A stretch of DNA of 64,000 nt from Anaeropeptidivorans aminofermentans (GTDB lineage: Bacteria > Bacillota > Clostridia > Lachnospirales > UBA5962), in contig NZ_OW711693.1 of assembly GCF_940670685.1 (NCBI RefSeq), positions 3,658,001-3,722,000 on the forward strand, read 5' to 3'. Below the pieces are notes generated by a model, which was not told where the DNA came from, ran no database searches, and worked only from the letters and a program-made list of their open reading frames with translations. The first letter of the stretch is position 1. The number at the start of each line of letters is the position of its first letter. Shown here in pieces: positions 43,360 through 54,200 of the stretch. The position numbers were made by a program, and so were the translations under genes.

Positions 43360-44912
43360 TGATATAATCCCCCCATTTGCTCAGAGTTCATTTTTTTCAA
43401 ACCCAGCATGTAAAGGCCTAATTCTTCCTCTGTAGCCGCGGAGGCATCTTCAAAATACCCTGTGATTTCTCCGTCATAAAACACTGCGAGGCTGTCGGAA
43501 AGCTCCATAACTTCGTTAATATCTGCTGAAACAAGTAAAATTGCTTTTCCCTCATCTCTTAATTCCACAATCATATCATGGATAAAAGCAGCAGCACCGA
43601 CGTCAATTCCTCTTGTAGGCTGGTCAGCCACCAGAATGCTCAGGTCGCTTGTCATTTCCCTTGCGGCAACTACCTTTTGCATATTTCCGCCGGAAAGCAT
43701 ACGGCACTGGGTTTTATGAGAATCCGTCACAATACGGAAACGTTCAATCATTTTCTTAGCATTTTCTGATATCTTGGATGCGTCAAGAAGCCCGAATTTA
43801 TTATAGGCCTTATGGTCGTAACGGTCACTTATTAAATTATCCTCTATGCTTTCATTTAAAGCGCAGCCGTATTTCATGCGGTCTTCCGGAATATGGGCAA
43901 GGCCGTTTTCCCTTATTTGCTTTATATTCTTTCCGATAATATCCTTATTTCTTAGGGTGATGGAACCGCTTTGAGGCTTCGCAAGACCTGTAAGACAGTC
44001 AATAAACTCCCTCTGGCCGTTTCCTTCAACGCCGGCAATGCCTAGAATATGTCCGCCATGGATTTTCAAAGAAACATTGTTTACAATGGTCTTTCCTTCG
44101 TCATCAAGAACGTTTAAATCTTTCACTTCCATAAGAACGTCTTTTTTCCGGGCAGGCTTTTTCTCAATTTCTCTTACAACATCACGGCCAACCATGGCAG
44201 CGGAAATACTTTCAACCGTCATATCCGCTACGTTGTATACTCCCATCATCTTCCCAGTACGCATGATGGATATACGCCTGCATATGGACTTTATCTCATT
44301 AATTTTATGTGAAATAAAGATGATGGTGTGTCCGCTGTCTGCCAATGCCTTAAGCTGTTCAAAAAGCTCCTCTGTCTCCTGAGGGGTAAGTACAGCCGTA
44401 GGCTCGTCTAATATCAGTATTTTGGCGCCTCTGTAAAGAGCCTTTAATATTTCAACCTTCTGTTTCTGCCCAACAGAAATATCTCTTATTCTTGCTTTAG
44501 GGTCTACTTTAAACTTATATTTCTGGCAAACCTCAGAAACCAGCTTTTCAGCTTTCTCATAGTCAATAAAATTGCCTGCTTTCTTCGGCTCCATGCCCAA
44601 TACAATATTTTCGGTAACCGTAAGGCTCGGCACAAGCATGAAATGCTGATGCACCATACCAATGCCCAAGCTTATGGCTTTCATACTGGATGTGATGCTT
44701 TCCTGCTTTCCGTTTATGTATATTTCGCCGCCGGAGGGGCTTTCAATGCCAAATAATATTTTCATCAAGGTTGATTTTCCCGCACCGTTTTCCCCCATCA
44801 GGGCATGGATTTCGCCGGCTTCTACCTGAAAATTGATTTTGGAATTTGCCACAACTCCGTTTGGGTATACTTTGTCGATATTTCTCATATCCACAACTAT
44901 TTTTCCATCCAT
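43356..44912 (-). CDS. Nucleoside ABC transporter ATPase with two ABC domains (NupO-like)
   Basis: A 518-aa duplicated ATPase. Domain 1: GENGAGKSTLMKILFGI (Walker A), ISVGQKQKVEILKALYRGAK (signature) and ILILDEPTAVLTPQE (Walker B). Domain 2: a degenerate P-loop GVEGNGQREFIDCL, signature LSGGNMQKVVAAREM and LVADQPTRGIDVGA, with Glu replaced by Gln. This asymmetry is usual for RbsA/NupO-type proteins. GAGGAGGTCC lies before ATG 44,912. It is the first gene of the six-gene operon down to 38.2 kb. Confidence 0.94.
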   Translation of the reverse strand: MDGKIVVDMRNIDKVYPNGVVANSKINFQVEAGEIHALMGENGAGKSTLMKILFGIESPSGGEIYINGKQESITSSMKAISLGIGMVHQHFMLVPSLTVTENIVLGMEPKKAGNFIDYEKAEKLVSEVCQKYKFKVDPKARIRDISVGQKQKVEILKALYRGAKILILDEPTAVLTPQETEELFEQLKALADSGHTIIFISHKINEIKSICRRISIMRTGKMMGVYNVADMTVESISAAMVGRDVVREIEKKPARKKDVLMEVKDLNVLDDEGKTIVNNVSLKIHGGHILGIAGVEGNGQREFIDCLTGLAKPQSGSITLRNKDIIGKNIKQIRENGLAHIPEDRMKYGCALNESIEDNLISDRYDHKAYNKFGLLDASKISENAKKMIERFRIVTDSHKTQCRMLSGGNMQKVVAAREMTSDLSILVADQPTRGIDVGAAAFIHDMIVELRDEGKAILLVSADINEVMELSDSLAVFYDGEITGYFEDASAATEEELGLYMLGLKKMNSEQMGGLYQ

Positions 44913-45538
44913 TACAAAGGACCTCCTCTCTGCTCTTATGCGTCTGTCCCGGTTTACGCTTATGATTCTTACTGCAGATTAAAATCTTTTCTTATTGCTG
45001 CCAAACTTGAAAACCAGTTTATTAACTATAGAGGACTCTTACTTAAAAATGATTTACAAGCTTTTTAAGTTCACTGAGTATAAATTAACTTTTATTTGAT
45101 TTTAAACCCTTCCTGATAATATTTTACTGAAGGGCGGATGTTAATTCACTATATAACCCCTTGTGTTGTAAAGTCTTTTTGCTTTTATGCTGAAGGAAAT
45201 AAAACAAAATAAGATTAAGGCAGTAATAAAAGTCTATTTTTCATAAACGGCTTAAATATATAAAAACACCACGTTTAAGCTCTTCAAAATATACTGTTTT
45301 TGTTGCTGTGATAATTTGTTTTACTATACTTGGATTGAGACGGTTTAAAATAAGAAAAAAGCAAGTGACTATGATACTTTTTATACTTGATTCAAGTATA
45401 AAACAAAAAAGGATAATCTGCCTTTATCAGAGCAGACGGCAGATTATCCTTGCGGCGGTCTAAGCTTATCCACCGCCATAAAAGGGAAACTTAATAAACT
45501 TTACCCCCCAGTTTATTAAGCGGAACTATTTATAACTG
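44913..45538. other. Intergenic region between nupO-like and binding-protein genes, with a terminator
   Basis: The minus-strand terminator at 45,400-45,450 (GGATAATCTGCC/GGCAGATTATCC followed on the minus strand by TTTTTTG) ends the binding-protein gene. A perfect 10-bp-arm palindrome TTATACTTGA-t-TCAAGTATAA lies at 45,381-45,401. The remaining AT-rich stretch must contain the promoter of the nupO-like operon on the minus strand; no single promoter could be fixed. Confidence 0.6.
45400..45450 (-). terminator. Intrinsic terminator of the BMP lipoprotein gene
   Basis: A 12-bp perfect stem, 45,411-45,422 with 45,438-45,449, followed on the minus strand by TTTTTTGTTTT. It separates the abundant binding protein from the transporter genes. 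Confidence 0.88.
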
Positions 45539-46699
45539 TTATGGTCTTGCATCTGTTATTATTTTTGTAACTTCTTCAACGGGTGTGCCTATGGCAGTAT
45601 TTATAGTGATTTCACCCTTTAAGATTTTATCTTCAAGTTCAGCGACCTTATCGCGGATTTCCTGAGGAACTTGCTCCTGATAGTATTTATTGTCTGCAAG
45701 GCCAACGCCACCTTCTGCAATACCTAAAAATTCTGTTTCGGCAGTTACAAGCTCACCTTTTGTATAAAGCTCAATCGCACGATAAAGGCTGTCGCCTACG
45801 TTTTTAAGAACAGAAGTAGGAATGTGCTTGGAAAATTCAGGTTTGTTAGCTTCAAAAATCATAGCCTGGTCAGAGTCAACACCGATTACCTTCAAATTCT
45901 TTTCTACACAGGCCTCAATAAGACCGATACCTGCGCCGCCGGCAACGTTAAAGCAAACATCGGCACCCTGGCCTATCATAGAGATTGTAAGCTCTTTGCC
46001 CTTTGCGCTGTCAGAAAAGCTGTTTGAATAAACGGAAGCAACCTTTACATCCGGGTCGGCGTATTGAGCGCCCTGAATGAACCCTACAAGGAAGTCGTTA
46101 ATGACAGGCTGGTCCATACCGCCTAAGAATCCGATTACCTTGTCGTCATTCATGCCGGAAGCACCGCTTTTTGTAAGCTCTGCCGCAACATATCCGCCAA
46201 GGAAAGAGGCCTCGTTCGCTTTATAAAGAATGCAGTTTACATTTTTGAAATCACCTTTGGCGTAATCCACCTCACCGTCAAATACAACATAGGTTGTATC
46301 GGGATAATCGTCAGCATACATTTCAACGAATTCAATAAAGTTTGTTGAAACGATAACCATGTCATAGCCTTCGTCAGAAAACTCCAAAAGAGTGGGCTCA
46401 TACTTAGAAGAGTCGGAGTTGCATTCTACAACGCGGACATCAACGCCTAACGCTTCCTGCGCTTTTAATGCGCCGGCGTTTGCCGAATCATTAAAGGACA
46501 TATCGCCGAGGTTTCCTGAAATCAAAAGTGCTACTTTGATTTTTTCTCCGTCTTTTGCATCTGATTCCTTCTTTTCTTCCGATTGCTTTTCATTTTGTCC
46601 TGTTTGATTGTTGTTTGCATCAGTTGAATCCTTTGCTCCGCATGCGGCAAGGCTGAGTGTAAGTAAGCCTGCCATAGCTATTGCTAATAATTTTTTCAT
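45539..46699 (-). CDS. BMP-family nucleoside-binding lipoprotein
   Basis: A 386-aa substrate-binding lipoprotein. The signal peptide MKKLLAIAMAGLLTLSLAAC ends in a lipobox Cys at residue 20, then a Glu/Asp/Lys-rich linker. The Bmp domain follows: VALLISGNLGDMSFNDSANAG, FEVMYADDYPDT-type core and GFLGGMDQPVINDFLVGFIQ. It captures nucleosides outside the cell for the ABC transporter encoded downstream. AAGGAGGAAACAGCA lies before the ATG. It is monocistronic, with its own terminator. Confidence 0.93.
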   Translation of the reverse strand: MKKLLAIAMAGLLTLSLAACGAKDSTDANNNQTGQNEKQSEEKKESDAKDGEKIKVALLISGNLGDMSFNDSANAGALKAQEALGVDVRVVECNSDSSKYEPTLLEFSDEGYDMVIVSTNFIEFVEMYADDYPDTTYVVFDGEVDYAKGDFKNVNCILYKANEASFLGGYVAAELTKSGASGMNDDKVIGFLGGMDQPVINDFLVGFIQGAQYADPDVKVASVYSNSFSDSAKGKELTISMIGQGADVCFNVAGGAGIGLIEACVEKNLKVIGVDSDQAMIFEANKPEFSKHIPTSVLKNVGDSLYRAIELYTKGELVTAETEFLGIAEGGVGLADNKYYQEQVPQEIRDKVAELEDKILKGEITINTAIGTPVEEVTKIITDARP

Positions 46700-46990
46700 T
46701 GCTGTTTCCTCCTTGATTATTTATAAGGTTATTTATAACCTGATAATATAAAAAGTGAAGCTAGTATCTTAAATATTCTCATGTCTGCAATAAATGAACC
46801 TGTGCTTTTTGAAACTATACGGATTGACCTTAAAATCCGTTTTTTTTTTTTTAAGCCTGCGGTGAATAAATGCTTTCTTCTTTTTAAATTTATTTACTAT
46901 AATTACTATGGATTTAAAATCTTCAATATAAAAAAGGTCTTAACGTCTTCCCTTGGTTATATGAAGCAGCTTTATCTTTTTCACAGTTAT
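46700..46990. promoter_or_regulatory. Upstream region of the binding-protein gene with a possible operator
   Basis: The inverted repeat GGTTAT-tt-ATAACC (46,727-46,740), 28-41 bp upstream of the binding-protein ATG, could be an operator for the neighbouring LacI-ribokinase regulator. This is suggested only by position. A poly-T run (46,842-46,852) lies in the middle. No gene. Confidence 0.3.
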
Positions 46991-48817
46991 TTACGATATA
47001 AGGTCCAAAAGCTCTTTAGAAATAAGAGAATCCTGAACGCCGTGGCGGGAAACACAGTATCCCGCAGCATAATTGGCCTTTTTGATTGCTATGTCAAAAC
47101 TTGCACCGCTGCAGAGGTTTGCAGTTAATGCACTTATAAAAGCATCTGCCCCTCCGGTAGTATCTACAACAGCAAAATCAGATGATTTATAATACAGTTC
47201 CTCTTTGTCGTTTTTAAAATAACAGCCTTTTTCCCCTAAGGTTATAATGACGTTTTCAGCGCCCATTTCCAAAATACGGTCTGCCTTTTCCGAAAGAGAA
47301 AGACCCGGCATAAGATTTTCTGCTTCCTTATGGTTGGGGATAAATAAATATACCCCCTCCACCAGCTCTCGAACTAAAGAAACCATTGCCGCAGGCTTTA
47401 TAACGACTTTTGTTTTATGCTCTTTTGCAAGCTTTGCAGCGAGACATGCTATACTGATATCAATTTCAGTTGAAATCAGGCAGAATTCTGCATTGGAAAA
47501 TAAATACCTGTGATGCACTAAATGCTCTTTTGATAAGCTTCCGTTAGCGCCGCTATATACATAAATGGCACTTTCGCCATCGGAAGAAACCGTTATATAT
47601 GCCTTTCCTGTCTGGTTCGACGAGTCGACGGTAACCCCGTCTATATTAACACCAAGCTGCCTGAGGGATGTTATCATATCATACCCCGGCTTATCCTGCC
47701 CGATACTGCCTATAAGATACGGCGAACATCCTAGCTTTACAAGACCTACCGCCTGATTCGCCCCTTTTCCCCCGTAATATGTATTTACTGATTTCAGCAA
47801 AGTTGTTTCATTGCTTACCCCTATTTCAGGCATATGCATAATGGTATCGAGGTTTATTCCTCCAAGAACAACAACTTTTTTATCCGGTATCTTTTTGATG
47901 AAGCTTTCACCCTGCTCTACAATAACAGCCGGCCGTTTAATATTTTCAGCACTGTCCTCCGAAGATACCTTTTCTATTTTTTCTGTGATAAACCTGGCTA
48001 TGCCTTCCCAGTAATATTTATCATCCGGCAGGCAATATGTAAGGGGCGGCGCAAAAATCCGTTCATCGGTTTTGGTAATGCAAAGCACTGAAATGTCTTT
48101 TCCGATTTCCAAATTCAAATCTCTTGCACAGGAATAGAGCTTTTGGGCTATATTTTGACTCTCACATATAATGACCTCTATCTTTTTGTGTATCAATGTA
48201 CCAAAGTCCCCATCATATATGATTTCCGCCGGTGCAAAAACAGCATTCTTTTTCAAGGTACTATTAACGCCTTTTATAAACTCTTTTTGGTCGATAATAG
48301 CTTTTTTTTCAAAAGCAAGGCCTATATGAGAAAAACCCATTTCAAGGCACAGCTTAGCTGCTTCTGTGCCGAAATGAACATCATCTTTTGCAATACTGAT
48401 AATATTTTCTTCGGAAGAATCATTTTCAAAGCAACAAAGGGTAACCGTATCTAATGCGTACCTTTCTACATCAGGAAGGGGATCCGTTAGAATCAGCCCG
48501 CTAAAAACATTCTGATTAATAGAAGCTTTCGAGCCGCATACAACAAGCCCATATCCTTTGGCACTCAAGGCTTTCTCCAAATATTTAACCGAAGTAATGC
48601 TGAAATTTTCAAAGGTTCCAAATATACCAATCAGCCTGCTTGCAGCTATATGCCCTGCATCCGTAATGGAAAGCCTCGGCAAATAGTTATTTTCCCGGAC
48701 TACTTTAAGAACCCGTTTTTTCGTAGCCTCGCTGATGCTGCTGCTTTTATTGTTTAAAATCTTTGATACAGTTGAAGGCGATACATTGGCAAGGGCCGCT
48801 ATTTCACGGATGTTCAT
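46991..48817 (-). CDS. LacI-family regulator fused to a ribokinase domain
   Basis: A 608-aa fusion. Residues 1-50: LacI HTH (MNIREIAALANVSPSTVSKI, LNNKS). Residues about 60-310: periplasmic-binding-protein-like sensor domain, rather divergent. Residues about 325-608: PfkB/ribokinase domain with VVVLGGINLDTIMHMPEIG, GGKGANQAVGLVKLG and VVDTTGGADAFISALTANL. The anion-hole motif is GGAD instead of the usual GAGD, but the catalytic Asp is kept. It sits directly upstream of the binding protein gene on the same strand. It likely senses a nucleoside, ribose or its phosphate and represses the salvage genes; whether the kinase is active or only a sensor is open. Confidence 0.88.
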   Translation of the reverse strand: MNIREIAALANVSPSTVSKILNNKSSSISEATKKRVLKVVRENNYLPRLSITDAGHIAASRLIGIFGTFENFSITSVKYLEKALSAKGYGLVVCGSKASINQNVFSGLILTDPLPDVERYALDTVTLCCFENDSSEENIISIAKDDVHFGTEAAKLCLEMGFSHIGLAFEKKAIIDQKEFIKGVNSTLKKNAVFAPAEIIYDGDFGTLIHKKIEVIICESQNIAQKLYSCARDLNLEIGKDISVLCITKTDERIFAPPLTYCLPDDKYYWEGIARFITEKIEKVSSEDSAENIKRPAVIVEQGESFIKKIPDKKVVVLGGINLDTIMHMPEIGVSNETTLLKSVNTYYGGKGANQAVGLVKLGCSPYLIGSIGQDKPGYDMITSLRQLGVNIDGVTVDSSNQTGKAYITVSSDGESAIYVYSGANGSLSKEHLVHHRYLFSNAEFCLISTEIDISIACLAAKLAKEHKTKVVIKPAAMVSLVRELVEGVYLFIPNHKEAENLMPGLSLSEKADRILEMGAENVIITLGEKGCYFKNDKEELYYKSSDFAVVDTTGGADAFISALTANLCSGASFDIAIKKANYAAGYCVSRHGVQDSLISKELLDLIS

Positions 48818-49348
48818 ATATCATAGCCCCTTCATAAAATATGATTTGTAAATTATAAACAAATAAATTCTCCGTTTAGGAAAATGTTTAGGAAACACTT
48901 GTCTTCCTTTTAGGTAATAATAATTGGAATAGTCATTATTGTCAATAAAAAAGAACCTTTATCTAAAACTTTGTTAATAAAGTAAAATCGCATGAATTTA
49001 AAATATACATTATTAACAATTAAGCTCTGAATCCTGAAAAGCAAGGGCATTTCCATAAATTACAATTATCGTAAATTTAAAGTTAATGAGCAGCAAAGCT
49101 GTATATTCACACAGGCTCAAAAATGTATTGTTTCCCAAGGAAATCCGTGTTTTTGAGCCTGCTGAGAATAGGATTTTGCCGCTTCTTCATAATTAGTTTC
49201 CTGTAAAGGAATAACGCCGTTATTAAAAAGATTATATTTTTGTTTTTATTTTAAATATAAAAAATAAAAAAAGCTTCTTTGTATAAAAAAATAATTCATA
49301 ACAAAGAAGCTTTTACAGTTTGTGTAAGCTTAATTAGGAAACAATTTT
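48818..49348. other. Intergenic region with a MITE-like end and a terminator
   Basis: Near 48,874 GTTTAGGAAA occurs twice in tandem in the presumed promoter of the LacI-ribokinase gene. From 49,068 the sequence CGTAAATTTAAAGTTAATGAGCAGC resembles the right terminal repeat of the 36-38 kb MITEs, and a hairpin CAGGCTCAAAAA/TTTTTGAGCCTG follows at about 49,118-49,165. The amidohydrolase terminator is at 49,258-49,315. Confidence 0.5.
49258..49315 (-). terminator. Intrinsic terminator of the amidohydrolase gene
   Basis: AAGCTTCTTTGT (49,271-49,282) pairs with ACAAAGAAGCTT (49,301-49,312); on the minus strand the stem is followed by TTTTTTATTTT. Confidence 0.88.
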
Positions 49349-50695
49349 CTAAAGATTTTTTTCCTTATATTCCTTATCTAATTGCTGTGTAAACGTTTTT
49401 ACCCTGTTTACTTCCTCCATAAATATTTTCTTTATCCGGCTTTTATCCATAGAAAGAAGCCTTCTGTCCTGCATTAAAATATTACCGTTTACCATTGTCA
49501 TAACGATATTGGAAGCATTGGCAGAAAAGACAATGGCCGAATAATAATCAAATATGGGGCTCATATGAATGCTGTCTGTTTCAAACATAATAATATCTGC
49601 CTTTTTTCCTTTTTCAAGGGAGCCTATTTCTTTTTCCAGCCCGAGGCATTTAGCGCCTTCTATCGTAGCCATATATAGAAGCTCCTTAGCGGTAAATATA
49701 GAAGCATCTCTGTTTTCTGCCCGCTGCATAAGGGCCGTAAAGCTAAGGGTATCAAGGATATCCAGCGTATTTCCGCTCATGGCGCCATCTGTACCCATGC
49801 CGACAGTGATGCCCGCCTTACGCATCTGATAAACAGGCGATATTCCTTTTCCTGCTTTTGTATTGGCCTTAGGGCAATGGGATATCTTTACGTTTTTATC
49901 TGTCAGTATCTTTATATCCTTTTCATCGGCATCAATTACATGAGCCGCAAGAAAATATTCATCTAAAATCCCAAGGCTGTTTACATAGGCCACAGGGCTC
50001 ATACCATATTTTTCAATGCATTCTGTATACTCAAAGGGCATTTCAGCCAAATGCATAGAAAGGGGGCGGTTATACTCTTTTGCAAGCTCCTTAGCTTTAA
50101 TCATATGTTCGGCATCGCAGGAGTAAGGCGCATGAACGTAAACGCCGGTATATACCCTTTCATGGGAATCCCATTTATCCATAAACTGCCGGCTGACTTC
50201 AAATCCGCCGTAGGCCTCTTTTACCCCCGGGCAGGGAAAATTAATAATTGTTTCTGAAATAAAGCCTTTCATGCCGCTTTCTGCAATTGCTTCGGCAACT
50301 TCATTGGAGTAGTAATAGGTACTGTATGCCGTTGTAACGCCGCCCATAATCATTTCTGCAGCCGCCCAAAGGCTTCCGCCATATACCATAGATGCATTTA
50401 CCGTATGTTTTTCAAGAGGAAAAATATACCTGTGCAGGCGGTTATTTATATCGTCTCCCAGGCTTCTGAATACTGTCATAGGCATATGCCCATGGGTATT
50501 GACCATACCCGGCATAATAATTTTTCCCTTGCAATCAATAATTTCATAATCCTGAAGTTCTCTGCTCTCAATAGCTTCCCAAGGGCCTAAGGCTTCGATG
50601 GAATCTCCGTTTATAAGCATATATCCGTTTTCATACAATGTTTCTTTTTCATCCATTGTCAAAATAACCGGATTTTTCAAAAGCCGCTTTTTCAT
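49349..50695 (-). CDS. Amidohydrolase (SAH/MTA or guanine-type deaminase family)
   Basis: A 448-aa metal-dependent deaminase. Metal ligands: MPGMVNTHGHMPMT (HxH), SMHLAEMPFEY, AAHVIDADE and GMGTDGAMSGNTLD. The family contains 5'-methylthioadenosine/S-adenosylhomocysteine deaminase, guanine deaminase and 8-oxoguanine deaminase. The exact substrate cannot be read from the sequence. Its place beside nucleoside import and salvage genes favours a purine base or nucleoside. ATG 50,695 is chosen because GGGAGGG lies 7-10 bp before it; an upstream in-frame ATG at 50,716 lies in front of that site. Confidence 0.88.
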   Translation of the reverse strand: MKKRLLKNPVILTMDEKETLYENGYMLINGDSIEALGPWEAIESRELQDYEIIDCKGKIIMPGMVNTHGHMPMTVFRSLGDDINNRLHRYIFPLEKHTVNASMVYGGSLWAAAEMIMGGVTTAYSTYYYSNEVAEAIAESGMKGFISETIINFPCPGVKEAYGGFEVSRQFMDKWDSHERVYTGVYVHAPYSCDAEHMIKAKELAKEYNRPLSMHLAEMPFEYTECIEKYGMSPVAYVNSLGILDEYFLAAHVIDADEKDIKILTDKNVKISHCPKANTKAGKGISPVYQMRKAGITVGMGTDGAMSGNTLDILDTLSFTALMQRAENRDASIFTAKELLYMATIEGAKCLGLEKEIGSLEKGKKADIIMFETDSIHMSPIFDYYSAIVFSANASNIVMTMVNGNILMQDRRLLSMDKSRIKKIFMEEVNRVKTFTQQLDKEYKEKNL

Positions 50696-51236
50696 AATAA
50701 TCCCTCCCATTTTCAATTATAAAATACTATTTTTCCGTCAGCCCTTACAGCTCCATAAATTAATATTACTATACTAAACGAACTTAAAAAATGATGCAAG
50801 CTAAACTTATAAATCCTCAGGGCAAACGCATGAAAGCGTTTGTCCTATCGCCAAAATTTTATTTTAGTGATACGCTGTAGTCAGGTTTACAAAGCTTTCA
50901 GGAAAACCTTGTAAATCTTTTCAATCTAATGGAAATGGCCCCATTAAATTCATTAAAGTTTGAGACACTAATCAATATTTATGGTGCATAAACCTCTTTT
51001 CAGCCTGTCTTCTGAAATAATGTGCTTTGAAATCAAGAACTTATTTCAAAGTATAATACTGTTCTGGTTATTGGGCTGTGAAAGGTTCTCAGTCCGGCTG
51101 AATTTCTCCGTTTGACAAGGGCGCTTACAGTTTTATAACCTACACCGGAAAATAGTTTTTTATCGCCTATGGCAAATACAAAAAAATAACCCCCTGCAGA
51201 TTCTATTTGAATCTGCAGGGGGTTGGCTAAAAATAA
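50696..51236. terminator. Intergenic region with the terminator of the giant surface protein gene
   Basis: AACCCCCTGCAGATTC (51,188-51,203) pairs with GAATCTGCAGGGGGTT (51,209-51,224), a perfect 16-bp stem; on the minus strand it is followed by ATTTTTTTG. It starts 12 bp after the stop codon of the surface protein gene. The rest (50,717-51,180) is AT-rich without a gene and should hold the amidohydrolase promoter. Confidence 0.85.
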
Positions 51237-54200
51237 TTAATTTGTCTTTCTTATGCCATTTGAATCAATTTCATATCCATCGATTTTGGTACTCTTCGCA
51301 AGAGACCCGTCGGCATTGAAATAATACCATTTTCCATCGATCTGAAGCCACTTACCGGATACCCTCAAGCCGTCTTTGGTAAAATAATAGGTCTTGTTGC
51401 TGCCGTTCGTGTTAAGATCCCAAAACCCAACCAGCATTTGATTTCCGGAATAGAAACGCCAGTTGTTGCCCTCCTTGAGCCAGCCGGTTTTCAAAACGCC
51501 GGTGCTTTCAAAGATATATTTCACGCCGCCGATGGTTTGTGTTCCTGTGAGCGCTTTGCCGTCTTTGTAGTACAGATACTCTCCGGTATCGTTTTTCGCC
51601 CAGCCCTGTGCAGTGTCACGATCAATCACCAGCTTGACATAGCGGTGCAGCATAGTGGAAACTTCTGCGCGGGTAGCACTGGCTTTCGGATTAAACCTGT
51701 TGCCAGTTTTACTCATTATAACGCCTGCCTGCTGCAGGGCTGTTACTGCTGTTTTATAGGCACTGCCGATACTGGAAGCGTCCCCATAGCCGGCTTCGCG
51801 AATAGCCGGCAGGGCATAGCCGGTGGCCTTTGCATAATTTGCAAAAATCAGTGCTGCTTCTTCACGGGTAACCACTTGGTCCGGCCCAAAGCGCTTGCTG
51901 CTGATACCCTGAAGGATACCCTTGCTGTACGCCCATTCAATGTAGGGATGGGACGCGCTGTCAGCCTTTACATCTGTAAAGGTATTGGCCTTGTAGCTTT
52001 TTTCATCTATACCGGCCAGTCTGCCGAGAGCTGTTACTAGCATTTCCCGTGTCATGGCAGTATCAGGTGAGAAGGCAGTGTCGGTTATACCCATCATTAG
52101 TCCGCGTCCAGACACATAATCAATGCTATCCTTTGCCCAATGGGAGGCAATATCTGTAAACTTGACGGTAGGATCAGTATAGCTGACACCATATGCAGAA
52201 AAGTGGCTTGTGGCAAAAATGATACTCTTCGTGTTCACGTCATAGGCCGAGTCGGGAACGCGGCTGACATTACCCTTGCCGTCCACATACACGGCGTACA
52301 AATAACCAACCTTTTCGTCTGCGGCAGGAGTGTAGGGAATGCTCACATAAACAGTGCCCTTGCCGAAGTTTGTCACACTGCTTTTGCCGCTCTTATAGCT
52401 TGCCTTGAAATCATATGCGGGACGGCTGCCGATGGCATTCTTTGCTGCTGTACCCAGTGCTGTGCTGTTAATTTTGGCGGCGCTGATTTGCACATCTGCA
52501 TTGGCCTGCTTGTTGATTTCGGTGATGGCTGCATTGTTCAGCCCCATAATGATATCCGGGCGGTCAATGGTCAGTTCCACTGCGGCGATTTTTTTGTTGA
52601 TTACCTGCTGCTGGGTAGTTTTGGGCAGGTTCACCGTTACAGTGTTGGCATCCTTGCCGCCCGTGGAAACATTGATAGCAACCGTGATTTCCCCGGCACT
52701 TTTGCCCTTTTTTGCTGCGTTTAATTGGGCGTTGGCAATAGCGTCGGTGATGTTTTGGCCGGTCACAGTGGAACTGGCATTGCCTTTGCTGTCCACGCTG
52801 GCTTTGTTTTTCGAACCGCCGGTGACCGGAATGCTGGCAATGCTTCCTGAGGCTCCGGCACTTCCGGAACTGCTTCTGCCTGAGTCATCGTCATCATCAT
52901 CCCGGGGGCTTCCGCCGTCTGAAACGCTTTGGCGGGTGATAATGAGAGTATAAATCTTGATTGAACCATTGGCCGCCGTCACCTTGATGTACGCAGTGTT
53001 TGCGCCTGTGTTCAAGGCCATGGTTTTATTGGCGATTTCCTGAGTGCAGCCATTATCTCCATAGAGCTTCCAGCTTGCCCCATTACTTACCGTAACGTTA
53101 ATGGTCTGGCTGGTGATACTGTTTGAGACTGTGGCAACTATGGTGCTCTCCTTAATAATTGCATTAGCCGGAACTATTGCCGCGATGACAGACTTCTCAC
53201 CGCTAAGGGGATTATATGCTCCAATGGTTACTGTTGCTACAGGGCTTGCATTGCACAAAGCAGTTGCAGGGTAACGCACTGCATAGGTGCCTGCGGGAAG
53301 ACCCATGATTTCTCCGTTGGAACCGGCATAGAGTTGGGTATAGTTATCATCTGTATCGAGAGCGAGTATATTCCTGTACTCATAGCTCATGCCGGGTATG
53401 AGGCCGGTAATTTGGCCGCTGACAGGGCTTGAAGGCGTTACGTTTACTGCTGTGAGTCCAGTCGGCGCGTCCTGATCCCCTTTGTCCACAATCAAAGTGG
53501 CAGTTACCTGGGGGCCTGCGGTATAGTTTTCGGTTTCTGCCGTCACAAGCTGAATCCTGAAAGTACCCAAACTGGTAACAGTGAGCATATTACCCAAAAT
53601 TGTTCCCTCGCCGGTGGTTCCAATGGGGTCAATGGTATAGGTTGGCGTTCCCCCGTTAGGGTCCAGCGTAAACAGATTTGTCACTGCAGAAAGGTTAATG
53701 CCGGAAGCGCTGTATTTTGTATTGGTGTTTCCGGCAGTGTTCACCACCGGCATGGGATTTACCGTAAAGGTCAAAGGTATCGTCAAGGCAATACCGTTAT
53801 CTCCTGTGATGGACAGCGTGTCGATGTATGTTCCCACTGAAAGCCCTGGATTAGGCCGTATACTGACGGCCGCCGTTGCGTTTGGCGCAAGCTGTGTCTC
53901 AGACAGGGCCATACTGATAATAAAGTCTTCGCCATTGTTAAGGAAAGCCGACAGGTTGGTAATTGTGCCGGTTCCATTGTTGGTAATAATGAACTCCTGC
54001 GCCTGCTGCGGGTCGTAACCATACGTCACCGGCGTAAAGGTGTGGCTGGTTAGGTTCACTGCGGCAGAATAAGGGGGAGCATCCTCTCCGATAGTCACTG
54101 CATTTGAATCCTCGCTTGCGGTATGCAGGTCGTTATTGGGATAGCGTACCACATAAGTACCTGCCGGAAGGCCGGTAATCTGGCCGTATTCATCGGTGGT

